Position numbers and translations under genes: made by a program. Below the pieces are notes generated by a model. It searched no databases. It worked only from the letters and a program-made list of their open reading frames with translations, and was not told the DNA's origin. A stretch of 64,000 nt of DNA from Xanthostigma xanthostigma (lineage: Eukaryota; Arthropoda; Insecta; Raphidioptera; Raphidiidae): contig OY754475.1 in assembly GCA_963575645.1 (NCBI GenBank), positions 21,428,509 through 21,492,508 of the forward strand, written 5' to 3'. Position 1 is the first letter of the stretch. Each line of letters starts with the position of its first letter. This document shows, in pieces, positions 52,476-63,867 of this stretch.

Positions 52476-53238
52476 TATTAGAAGTAATGGACTGCCTTCT
52501 GTGAAATCAGTTTGTTTGATGACGTAGTTTTGAACTGTTCTATTTTTTAAATTTTTTTATTTCACTTTAAAAATAAAATTGTTTAACATTTTTTAGCAAT
52601 ATTATGAAAATAATATACCTGTTTAAACATTTTGAAAAATGCAAAAAAGACGTTCTAAAAATTATGCAAATAATTCGCAAGCTAACAAAATGACCGTAAA
52701 TAGCTTTCGGATTAGCATGAACGATTTTTGGAAATTACTACTAAATACGCCCCTGTGTGTAATTTAAAGAATTCGTTTGTAGTTTGTTAATATTAGAAAT
52801 AATTTGCAATGTTAAAATGAATAATATGTTTATATAAAGCAGTTACTTTAAGTTTGAAGAAAAAAATTTAATAAAATAATTTTATACATTGTCTATTTTA
52901 TTTATGTACATTTGCTTTTATTAAAATTTGTATAAAACAATTAACCACCGGTAAAATAATTTCGCTCCCAGTAGTACATACATTCACCACCAAGAATGAC
53001 TCAGTATTGAAAAATTAGTGTTCCAGTCTTTGAGGGGAAGGTGGTAAGGACTCAAATTATTTTAAACCTAATAAAAATTATTCTTGATCAGCAAAGCAGC
53101 TAGGCTAAGAGATTTTAAGTATTTGGAACAGGTACTATTCTAGGCCTTAGGGTATGATCTATTTCGTATCACTGTAAAGTGAATTTCAAGTAGTAAAAGA
53201 ATTTTAAATAAAAATAAGAGAATTAAACACTTCAAAAA
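52476..53238. other. Intergenic, nothing recognised
   Basis: A+T-rich. It marks the passage from ZAD-less genes to the block of four ZAD genes. Confidence 0.35.
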
Positions 53239-54750
53239 ATGAAAAAAATACTTTCTGGTACAAATTTAAATAAAACGTGCAGGTTATGTTTAACTGAAAG
53301 AGTGGATTTGACTGATATATTTTCGTTTTCTTTAAATCTGAAAGAAACAATATCAGATGTTATCATGAAATGCGCTCCCGTTCACGTAAGTTCTACAATC
53401 TGGCATATTATGAAGAAGAGATAACATGTGGATTTTTGCATACGATTGAAAACATGTTTACAATTATATTCATTTTTTTAGATAACGACTAAAGATGCAC
53501 TTCCAAACTTTGTCTGCACACCGTGCGTCGTTCAACTCGAGCAGTCATACAAATTCCAAAATCGAATAGTGGAATCTGAAAGATCGCTTTTGGAATACTT
53601 GAAACAAGAAAATACATACAAAACAGAACCTCCCGAAGTTGATGACTTTTCAGAAGAAAGCGTCGATCCTACTGACATATCATTGAATTATTATTTGGAC
53701 ATACAATGTAGCGAAGGCAGTAGTCAATTAACACAAGAAAATTTATACGCCGATACAAAAGAAGAACTAAAACAGGGAATCGAACAAAAGAACATATCAA
53801 ACAAAACAGAATCGCCAACAGAGTACCAATGTGACGTATGCGACAAGCATTTCGAACAATTATCTAACTTAGAAACTCACAAAACAACACACGTTGATGA
53901 GCAACAGAACGAGTGCGACATTTGTGGCGGCCGATTTAAATCGCCCTACAACTTGAAACGTCACAAACGAAAGCACGTCGAAAGAAAGCAGCGTTTACGC
54001 TTACAGTGTGACGTTTGTAACAAACTGTTCTCCAGTTCTCAGATCTTGAAGAGACATAAAATACTGCACACAGGTGAGACCCGCTACCAGTGTGAGATTT
54101 GCAACAAATGCTTTACCGGCTCGACGGCCTTGAAACGTCACAAACTTATACATACCGGTGAGAGTCCGTTTCAGTGTGACGTTTGCGACAAAGCGTACAG
54201 AAGTTTTTACAACTTGAAAGTTCACAAGATGCTTCATACCGACGAGAGACCGTTCCGGTGTGACGTTTGCGACGAGTGTTTCATACATAACAAGGCTCTG
54301 AAGATTCACAAACTGTCACATTCCGTCGATAAACCGTATCGGTGTGACGTTTGCGAGAGTCGGTTTGCTGAACCGGATCAATTGGAAGCTCACAAAGCTT
54401 ACAAACATAAGCCGAACAAATGCGATTTGTGCGGAAAGAGCTTTTTAAGATGGAACGAACTGAAACGTCACAAACTTCTACATACTGGCGTGAAACCGTA
54501 CCATTGTGAAGTGTGCAATAAATATTTTACGTACATATACAACTTGAACAAACATAAACGACTACACACCGGAGAAAAACCGTACGAGTGCGATGTTTGC
54601 GATAAGCGTTTTTCGCATTCTAGTAATTTGAAGCGGCACAAACTTCTTCATACTGGCGAGAAACCGTATCAATGCGACGCTTGCGACAAATGTTTTCGTT
54701 ATTCTGGTGAATTGAAAGTTCATAAACTTCAACATGCAAAAGACGAGTGA
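53239..54750 (+). CDS. ZAD C2H2 zinc-finger protein, 11 fingers
   Basis: Exons 53239-53385 (49 codons) and 53482-54750, phase 0, 471 residues. The ZAD has CRLC (KTCRLCLTERVDLTDIFSFS) and CTPC (ITTKDALPNFVCTPC), ending RIVESERSLLEYL. The short linker has the TDISLNYYL motif shared with the gene at 60344. Eleven fingers run from about residue 166 to 467. Finger 4 (FTGSTALKRHK) has near-identical counterparts in the genes at 55855 and 60344. The ZAD end reads GTG GAA TCT GA (53569), one base different from the ATG GAA TCT GA start of ZAD-less genes. The intron is 96 bp (gtaagt / tttttag). Confidence 0.94.
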
Positions 54751-55337
54751 AAAATAAACTTTCAACTGTACATAATATCGGATATACATTGTATCAACTG
54801 ATTTGGTGGATTGTTGTGTTGGTTTTGCATTGTTCATATAATTTCTAGAATACTTTGTATGTAAAATTTAAGTAGGTACACAAAAATTACAAGCTTTAGA
54901 TTAGTTTTATTATTTAGAGTCCGGATAATAACGTAGTTCATCCTGAAATAATGCAAAGTTATAAATCATTTTGATTTAAAGTTTTTGATAGGTTAGAGTG
55001 GTATATGAAGTACGCACCTAGATTTCTTTTAAATCATTCCCAAAGTTGGATAAAGACTTGATAACCATTAAACTTTAGGAATGTTCTGAACGTAGTTGAT
55101 TGGTTAGTCTTGGAAATCCGCCAAAAACTTCAAAACAAAGTGATTTAGTATTTTACACTCTTTCTGGATTGGGTATAAGAATGTAAAAGATTTATATTAT
55201 TATTTTACTTATTATATTTCTACAAAAAAATCTCAAATCTATTAATTTATAAATCAATCGAGGGAGTTGGTGTTGAGAGAAGGTGGATTAGAAAAAATAC
55301 CTAACGTAATTAATGGACTTCAATTTCCCCGTTCTAA
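54751..55337. other. Intergenic, nothing recognised
   Basis: A+T-rich 3' flank of the ZAD gene; no features. Confidence 0.3.
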
Positions 55338-55450
55338 AAACATTATCTGTACTAATATTATAAAGAGGTAGTCTGGATGTGGGAGATCATCTCCGAAACT
55401 ACTCATCCGATTTTAAACAATTTTTCACCAATATTTTGAACGGACACAGG
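55338..55450 (+). repeat. Dispersed repeat, copy 2 of a three-copy family
   Basis: It reads tactaatattataaagaggt, then ggatgtgggagatcatctcc, then cgaaactactcatccgattt and ttgaacggacac, matching 15927-16157 (minus) and 63868-64000. Confidence 0.65.
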
Positions 55451-55620
55451 CCATATATCGTTTGCGCTAAGACACTCAAAATTCACAAACGTGTACATAC
55501 TGGTGCACAACCGCATCAATGTATAGTTTGTAATATGAGATTTAAAAGTTGTGCCAACTGAAAAGAGACATGAAAACGCACGATTCTCGAACGTAGCTCT
55601 AAGAACGCATGTGTAATCTC
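55451..55620 (+). pseudogene. Finger fragment joined to a dispersed repeat
   Basis: Immediately after the repeat comes finger text: gcgctaagacactcaaaatt..cacaaacgtgtacatactgg, then CIVCNMRFKSCAN in the open frame, then a frame slip into ..KRDMKTHDS-like sequence. About 1.5 fingers remain, with no start, leader or ZAD. It is a dead gene scrap whose 5' side was replaced by the repeat. Confidence 0.75.
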
Positions 55621-55854
55621 AAAGCATTAAATTATACAAGCATTTTAACACTCGTTAATAAGTCGCTACACGTTGTGTGGGATTATTTGTTGTGAATAAC
55701 GAATTTGATGTTATTTAAATAAATAATTTAATATTGTGTTATAATTATACTGTAATTTTGCTTGACCGCGCAGATGATACAGGATTTTTTTACATGACAG
55801 TGTGTATAGTATTTATAAAACCAACTAGGAAGCATTATAAATTAACTACGCAAA

Positions 55855-57551
55855 ATGGAGGAAAGATTTATTCTTAGTACTGACATAAATAAACTATGCA
55901 GGCTATGTTTATCTAAGAAAAAACTACCAGTTAATATATTTTCCTTTTCATCAAAATTCCATGGAGAATTGTCTACTGTAGTTATGAAGTGCACTTCCGT
56001 TCATGTAAGTCATATTTGAATATACATGTTTACACATCTTTAGAGAGTATCGGAACTAATTGTTTTTTTAATTCTTACGTTTTTTAGATTATTAAACATA
56101 ATAAGCTTCCAACTCTAACGTGTACAAAATGCTTGCTTCAACTAGAAAAAACTCACAAATTCCAAAATCAAGTAGCTCAATCAGAACAAATTTTACGTGA
56201 CTATCTCAAGTCCCAAGAACTTTCCGAAGACAGTGCCGACAAATCTCTTGTTTCTGTCATTGATCAATCGAAAGACCCTAGCCTTGCACAAATTGGAGAA
56301 ATTAAAACAGCTGATGCAACAAAACACGTTTATAACGACGAAATAATACAAGAAATACTTGACTGTAAGGATATTTCCAAAACCAAACAATGTGAGACAA
56401 AATACGACGAAGTTGAAACAAATGAAAGAAGCTTATCAAAACAAAACAGCCATGCATCTGACGGTGAAATAAAACAAGAGAATGATGACTATGATTACAT
56501 CCAATCCCAAGAAAAATATACCGACTTAAAAAACGTCAACAGCGAAGATAATTGTGCACTCGTTGAACAAAAAGTCATCGACGATATTGAAATAAAACAA
56601 GAAAACTCAACTCAAGAATACAATGTTTTTGAAACTAAAAACATCGACTCAAAATACGATGGTAACGAAACGAGGCGTTCAAAAAAGCGGACGAAAAAAA
56701 GGGTGTACAAATGTGAAATATGCAACAAACAATTCAAACAGTATCGAAATTTGCAAACTCATACGAATATACATACAGGTGAGAAACCGTACCAATGCGA
56801 CGTTTGTGGTCGTCGATTCAACCACCCAAGTAATCTAAAAACGCACCAATTAATCCACACAGACAAGGAGCCTGGAAAGAAGTTGCACTGTGAAATATGC
56901 GATAAATATTTCACTAGAACCGTGACGTTAAAAAGGCACAAAACCCTACACACAGGCGATACGAAATATCAGTGCGATGTTTGCAGTCAATGCTTTACCG
57001 GTTCGACAGGCCTGAAACATCACAAACTTATGCATACCGGCGAGAGACCTTACCAGTGTGAAGTGTGCAACAGAAGTTTCAAAACGTTCAACGTACTTAA
57101 AGTACACAAACTTCGACATACCGGTGAAAAACCGAATAAATGTGGCATTTGCGACGAGAGCTTCACGCACATGAGAAGTTTGAAGTTGCATATTTTGTCG
57201 CATACCGGGGAGAAACCTTTCCGATGCGATTTTTGCGACAGGCGGTTTTATCAATCGGGCAACTTGAAAACTCACGTCAGACAGCATACCGGTGATAAGC
57301 CGTATCAGTGTGACGTATGCGGCAAATGTTTTATAAGATCCACTGAACTGAAACGACACGAACGGTTACATACTGGGGAACGACCGTACCGGTGTGATAT
57401 TTGCAACAAGGGATTCATTGAGTCGTGCCAACTTAAAAGACACAAACGAACGCAATGCGTAGTGAAATACGAATGTAATAATTGTGGTGAAAAGTTTAAT
57501 GATTCAGATGTTTTTAGGAAACACGTGTTGAAACATAATATTCAAACATAA
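55855..57551 (+). CDS. ZAD C2H2 zinc-finger protein, 10 fingers
   Basis: Exons 55855-56004 (50 codons) and 56088-57551, phase 0, 537 residues. The ZAD has CRLC (NKLCRLCLSKKKLPVNIFSFS) and CTKC (IIKHNKLPTLTCTKC), ending VAQSEQILRDYL. The linker is rich in IKQEN motifs and ends in a basic run (RRSKKRTKKR). Ten fingers run from about residue 259 to 533. The ninth ends HKRTQC (C2HC), and the linker between fingers 2 and 3 is lengthened (TDKEPGKK). Finger order from TGSTGLKHHK onward parallels the genes at 53239 and 60344, marking them as one sub-family. The intron is 83 bp (gtaagt / tttttag). Confidence 0.94.
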
Positions 57552-57766
57552 ATCTTGTCATAATTTTATTTTGCTTTATTCTTCATTTTTGTTTTATCTT
57601 AAAAGAAGAAATAAAAATCCTGATATTTATTATATTGATCTCTCTATACTAATGTTTTGAAATAGTAGAGACTGACTCCCCATTCCACTAGAATGGTGAG
57701 ATACTCTCTATTACTACCGCGCCTAAAGAAGTTTCACTTCGAAAAAAGATTATAACAATTATTATA

Positions 57767-60012
57767 ATGGAAGATATGTTAATAAACGGATACGGCTTTA
57801 GTACAGTGTGCCGTTTGTGCTTATCTCACGACTCAACAGCAATAGACATATTTCGTTTTTCAAATAAAATGGAAAGCCAAATAGCTTATGCAATCATGAA
57901 GTGTGCTCCCGTTCAGGTAAGGCACAGAATGTTATAGATTGCAAACGCACGAAAACTAAGATCAATTTAAGCCATTTCAGTTTATTTATATTCTTAATAT
58001 AATAAAACAACATTAAATAATATTTAATTTAAATTGAAAACAGAACAAGAATTATTTTGTTATTGCCTTGTTCGTAAGTTACCAATCACAAGTGGGATGC
58101 TTTTATAATACATACTATGCTTGTGTCTCAGATTACGAAACAAGACGAAATGCCGAAACTAATCTGCCGATTGTGCTACAATCAACTGGAGAAAAATCAC
58201 GAGTTCCAGTCGCAAATAGTACAGTCGGACAAAACACTGCGGCACTATCTACAGAAACTGCGCGCTCCTGATAAACAAATGAAGACTGCTTGTTCCAATC
58301 AGCAGACCTGTGAGGATCTTACCAACCAAGATTTAACTGATACATGTGAATCTTTAGATCTTCATTGCGTGATTGATAATTATGTAACGGAATCAAAGAA
58401 CGGCAATTCATTATCTTCAACCGAACGTGCTGATGATACATTGTCAGAGGCTGATAGTAATGAAATTAGCCGTGAAGACACAAAAGTCGGTTTTGATATC
58501 GTTGCATTGGATGAAGAAATAAATGTTAAAAACCAAGAAAAAGAACCAGAAAACCAGCCATCAGCGGTTAGCATTAACGACGAAGTGTCTTTAAATTCCG
58601 AAAAGCAAATCGAGAATTCCATTCAGAAGCCTGTTGAGAACCTTTCAATTTGTGATAGTGATCCATTAATAACCCCAAAATGTGAACCTTTGGAACTCCA
58701 AGACGTGTTTGATGCGGACGATGTGACGAATGACGACTCATCATTTTCATCTGAAAATGCTGATGATATATTTTCAAAGAACAGCTACAGTGAAATTAGC
58801 TGTGAAGAGACTAAAGTCGACATCCGTGAGGCTAGCTTAGATCAAGATATGAGTGGCAACAGTAAAGAAAAAGAACCGGCAAAGTTCAATTCAGCGGATG
58901 GAATCAAGTGCGAAGCGTCTTCAAAACTCGACCGGCAAGTTAAAAATGTGTCGAATCGACCGGCAGATAACACAGGGAACGTTTCATCAAACGCGAACGG
59001 CAATGAAGTCAACTGCGAAGACATGAATACCAATATTGATTGCACAACGAGGATCTTCGGGTGTATTCGTTCTGCCGATGTAAAGATTGACAAACGTAAA
59101 GAGAACAAAAATAATACATCTATAAATCCTATAAAACACAAAAATGGAAACCGGTATCAGTGTGACGTTTGTAATAAGTGTTTTTCTCTATCGGACCAAT
59201 TCAAAGACCACAAACGTACACATACTGGTGAGAGGCCGTATAAGTGTACCGTTTGTACCTGTAGTTTCAGTCAAGCAAAGACTTTAAAAAGACACGAAAC
59301 TGTGCATAAAAGCGAGAAACCGTATCAGTGTGACGTCTGTAATAAGTGTTTTGCCGAATCAAGATATTTAAATAAACACAAACGTGTACATAATAGCGTG
59401 AAACCGTATCGGTGTAATGTTTGTGATAAGTGCTATACTTTGGCAAGCAGTTTAAATACGCACAAACGTATACATACCGGCGTGAAACCGTATCAGTGTG
59501 ACGTTTGTAACAAGCGCTTTTTCGAATTATACTGTTTGGCCGCTCACAAACGTGTACATACTGGTGAGAAATTGTATCGTTGTGACGTTTGTAATAAGTG
59601 CTTCGCTATGTCAAATCAGTTATATGTTCACAAACGTATACATACAGGTGTGAAACCGTATCAGTGTGACGTTTGTAGTCGGCGCTTCAGTCAGTCAAGT
59701 CATTTCAACACTCACAAATATACACATACAGGCGAAAAGCCTTATCAGTGTGACATTTGTAATAAGTGCTATACCCAATTTTCCAATTTAGTCAGTCATA
59801 AATTAACACATGCAAACATGAAACCGTATCAGTGTGAAGTTTGTAATAAGTGCTTTACTACTTCAGGTTATTTAAATATTCATAAACGTATACATACGGG
59901 TGAGAAACCGTATAAGTGTGACGTTTGTAATAAGTGCTTTCCACAGTCAAGCAATTTAACTGCCCACAAACGTAAACATATGGATGTGAAACAATATCAG
60001 TGGAGCTTATAA
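57767..60012 (+). CDS. ZAD C2H2 zinc-finger protein, 10 fingers, long linker
   Basis: Exons 57767-57916 (50 codons) and 58132-60012, phase 0, 676 residues. The ZAD has CRLC (STVCRLCLSHDSTAIDIFRFS) and CRLC (ITKQDEMPKLICRLC), ending IVQSDKTLRHYLQKL. It is closest to the ZAD of the gene at 22326 (shared INGxGxSTxCRLCLS start). The acidic linker is very long (about 300 residues) and contains two related blocks (DDTLSEADSNEISREDTKV and DDIFSKNSYSEISCEETKV), so it was partly duplicated. Ten fingers run from about residue 394 to 666. The frame ends QYQWSL-stop, where a deletion removed the CDVCN of the next finger. The 215-bp intron has gtaagg / gtctcag borders. Confidence 0.94.
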
Positions 60013-60118
60013 ACGCTTTACTATAACCTTGATTAATTATTATCAATATTTGAATATTCATAAACGCACACACACGGGTGAGAAACCGTATGTGCCACGT
60101 TTGTAATAAATACTCAAA
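60013..60118 (+). pseudogene. Decayed 3' finger of the gene at 57767
   Basis: After the stop the text still reads aaacgctttact, tttgaatattcataaacgca, cacacgggtgagaaaccgta and cacgtttgtaataaata: a finger plus the next linker out of frame. The array was longer before the deletion near 60003. Confidence 0.75.
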
Positions 60119-60343
60119 ATAAATAAGAAATTTAAATGTAGTGATTTTTAATGATATAAATAATAAAAATACTGGTCCCATTAAGAATTTCTTATAATGT
60201 ATTAAATAGGATTTATAGTGTATTTGCCAATAAAGGAGTTGTTATTTTATTATATTCCCCTTGTAGTCCCTTAAAATAATACCTCCATTTTTGCTAATAA
60301 TAATTTTAACAACAGAAGTCTTTGTGAAAGACAAATTGAGTAA
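60119..60343. other. Intergenic spacer
   Basis: Short A+T-rich spacer; no motif beyond aataaaaat-like polyadenylation text near 60162. Confidence 0.3.
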
Positions 60344-62217
60344 ATGACGAAGAAAGCAATTTCTAGAAAGGACCTAAGTAAAGTATGTCGATTATGTCTT
60401 TCAGAAAATGAATTTTTGACGAATATATTCTCATTTTCGTCAAAACTGAAAGGAGAAATCGCTGACATAGCCATGAAGTGTGCTCCCGTTCACGTAAGTA
60501 ATTTTTTCACTTTAATTACATTATCAACTTTATAGTTGTTACAAATTTCGATACCGTTTCAGGAACCGGTTAAAACTAGATAACAGTTTGTAAGTGTCTA
60601 ATTTCATTATAAATGGTGTTCAAAGAACATGTAAAAATTACAATAATTTATAATTTCCGTTGAATCGAATCTATCTAATTAGATATTATTATGATTGGCA
60701 CTTAGTTTGTTTTTCAGATATCTAAACAAGACGAATTGCCCAAAACCGTTTGTGCCCTCTGTATATTTCAACTCAAAGAAACACACAAGTTCCAAAATCG
60801 CGCGTTAAAATCCGAACAGTCTCTAATTCTTCACTTTAAAGAAAAAATCGACACCAAGCCGAAATGTTTAATTCAAAAACAATCGGAAAATGTCGAAAGA
60901 CAAAATGTCGACTCCGAAAACACAGACATTTCTTTAAATTATTATTTAAACGTAGACTACGTTGAAGATACACCGAACATTTCCAGTGCAGACGATCCGA
61001 AAAGTTCCGACAAACCGATCGGATCTACCGAGCGAGACGAGAACAGCCGCGAATCGAATTTTGAAATACCGGCCACGTCAAAAAAATCGCATCAATGCGA
61101 AGTGTGCAACAAATGTTTTAATCAACCATGTCAATTGAAACGGCATCAACTTAAACATACCGGTGAGAAACCGTATCGGTGTGACGTTTGCGACAAAAGA
61201 TTCACCAGTGCCAGCAACTTGAAAACGCACAGATTCCTCCACAACGAAGATAAATCATTTACGTGTGACGTTTGTAAGAAATGCTACACTAGTTCGGTTG
61301 CACTAAAAAGGCACAAACGTCTACATACCGGTGATACTCCGTATCAATGTGACATTTGTAGCAGAGCGTTCAAACAATCCAATCATTTGAAAGTTCACAT
61401 ACTATCGCATACAGGGGAAAAACCGTACAAATGCGACATCTGCGAAAAGCGTTTCGTAAGTTCCAGTTATCTTAAAGTTCACGTGGAACAACACAGCGGC
61501 GAAAAAACGTACCAGTGCAACGTGTGCGGCAAATATTTCACCTGCGCAATAACCTTGAAGCGACACAAACCGCTTCATACCGGTGATACGCAATACCAGT
61601 GTGACATTTGCAACAGATGCTTTACAGGAAGTACGAACTTAAAACAGCACAAACTTGTACATACCGGCGAGAAACCGTTTCGGTGCGAAATTTGCGAGAA
61701 AGGTTTCTCACAACTGGTTCACTTGAAAACGCATACGATGATACATACTGGTGAGAAACCGCACAAGTGTGACGTTTGCAATGAATCGTTCACGCACACG
61801 AACAGTCTGAAGTTGCACAAGTTGTCGCATAACGGCGAGAAGCCGCATCAGTGTGAAATCTGCGGCAAGAAGTTTTCGCAGTCGACGCATTTGAAAACGC
61901 ATAAACTTGTCCATACTGGTGATAAACCTTTTAGGTGTCCGGTTTGCGATAAGCGATTTGTTAGGTCTACTGATCTGAGACGTCATAAACAGATGCACTG
62001 CGATGGCAAATCGTATAGATGTGACGTTTGTAACGAATGGTTTAGTGACTCGGACGAGTTGAAAAATCACAAACTTATCCACGCTGGTGAGGAGTCGTAT
62101 CGCTGTGACGTTTGCGGCAGGACTTTTACTTATTCAATTACACTAAAGACGCATATGACTCAACACAGTGATGAAGAAAGAATGTCCGCGAAAATAATTT
62201 TAACCGATTTGACTTAG
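60344..62217 (+). CDS. ZAD C2H2 zinc-finger protein, 13 fingers
   Basis: Exons 60344-60493 (50 codons) and 60718-62217, phase 0, 549 residues. The ZAD has CRLC (SKVCRLCLSENEFLTNIFSFS) and CALC (ISKQDELPKTVCALC), ending ALKSEQSLILHF. The linker shares TDISLNYYL with the gene at 53239. Thirteen canonical fingers run from about residue 177 to 533, none degenerate. Fingers 6-11 (SITLKRH, TGSTNLKQHK, SQLVHLKTH, THTNSLKLHKLSH and so on) parallel the 55855 gene. The tail of about 16 residues is not finger-like, so this array ends naturally rather than by truncation. The intron is 224 bp (gtaagt / tttttcag). Confidence 0.95.
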
Positions 62218-63058
62218 AAATTTGATAATGCAATATACAGTATGTAAACTGGGTGAGGTACTCCCCGAGGGCGTGACGGCAGCACCACTTACCGTCAAAT
62301 GATCATTTTTCAAATAATTGTAATAATAATTAAACGAAACCTTCAATTATCGAACATTTTTATACCCAGTTAGGAGCCATTCAAGTATTACTTAAGCAGA
62401 ATTTTAATAATTTTAGACCCTCCCCCTTGTCAGCAAAAGTAAGCAAAGGTCTTAAAAAGTTATAGTGTTTATGTTGCCGCAATGAAAAAAAAAACATTTT
62501 GAGTATAAAGCACAAGCGATGTGGTAAAGCTTATTTTCAATTGTTCCTCAACCAAATAAATCTCCTTCAATACATATTTTTGGAACGAAACTTCACTATC
62601 AATGTTATGTTTTTATATGATTTTTGTGTTCACTATAAATAGCAATGTGTTATTTGTTACGAGATTACACATCCTTGTGTATTCTGACAGAGTCGATTGG
62701 ACGTGTATAGTTCTATGAAAAGCGCCGTGGGTCAGACCCCCAATTCTTACGATGTACACAATGGGTTGCATAAACCAAGACAGTATTCTCTGTTTGTTCA
62801 TTGTTGACCATAAGTTGCTAAGACCATATAGGACCATAATAATTGACTTATTCTGATCCATTAATTTTGTAAAAAATATCTAATGAATGAGAGAGAAATG
62901 AACAGCAAATATTTATGTTATAAAAAAATTACCATTTCAACCCTAAACAAATCAATATAAATCATATACTTTTATTCCATACTGAGCATAGGAATAAAAT
63001 CGCAATCGAATCATTAGGGTGCAAACATATACTTCTGTCTTTTTTACGGCTGCAAGCA
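62218..63058. other. Gene-free region
   Basis: Nothing recognised; short frames lack any domain. Confidence 0.3.
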
Positions 63059-63151
63059 CTGGCGTATCCAGGAGGGCAAAACAAGCACGGGGGACCCGGC
63101 TTAAGAAATTTCTAATTTGCCCCCTACTGGGCCAAAAGCTGGGTACGCCCA
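63059..63151. mobile_element. Small inverted-repeat element
   Basis: tggcgtatccaggagggc at the left pairs with gcccc...agctgggtacgccca at the right. It is about 90 bp in total, G+C-richer than its flanks, and MITE-like. Confidence 0.45.
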
Positions 63152-63867
63152 TGTTAACGTCATAGAAAAAGAGACTAGAGATACTTTATTCAGATTGAAT
63201 GCAAGTACATCAATCAATCGTATCATCGGAGAAATCAGGGAATTACATCGAAGAAAGAGACGCAGATATATTTTCGATACGCTTTGTTGCCTTCGCTCAC
63301 CGCACATTGAAGTAGATAGACAATGATTCGTATAGTAAATTATTAAATAATTATGATACTACGAAGACCTGGCTGAAGGGTAGTGGGGTCTGCTTTTATT
63401 TGCAAACAAAGTCCTGATACATTTTGAAATTTTTATACCTTCAAATTTAGTAGCCATTAAAATAAAAAATAAATAAGCCAGATCATTTAGTCGAGTCTAA
63501 AGGTTTGTCAGACTCTATTTTAACGACATTACTAATTCCAAGCCCCACCTTCGATTGTTTTTTCTTGTTCAGTTGCATAAGTCGTCCAGTATTTTTGACA
63601 TGCAATTCCGCAAATGAATCATTGTGTATCATGCTTACTAATTATCAGGACTTATAATTTTTATTGTCAAATGAAAGAATTTTCTTTGAATTTGATACTT
63701 CGTATTATTATATTGTTGATAATATTTATTGTTCAGAACGAATTCAAGGCTGGTTTACACGAGCAGATCGCATTTTTATGAACCACCAACTGCAATGGAT
63801 ATCCAGGTCTAGTATCGCTTTTAATCAAGTTTTGCATTAAAATAGACCCAGCCGTTCTCGAAGTACC
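63152..63867. other. Gene-free region
   Basis: A short arginine-rich frame near 63170-63326 was not recognised. The rest is A+T-rich. Confidence 0.3.

Noticed and set aside
63117-63326. 69-residue Arg-rich frame near the window end
   Set aside because: Starts within an inverted-repeat element and has no recognised similarity.
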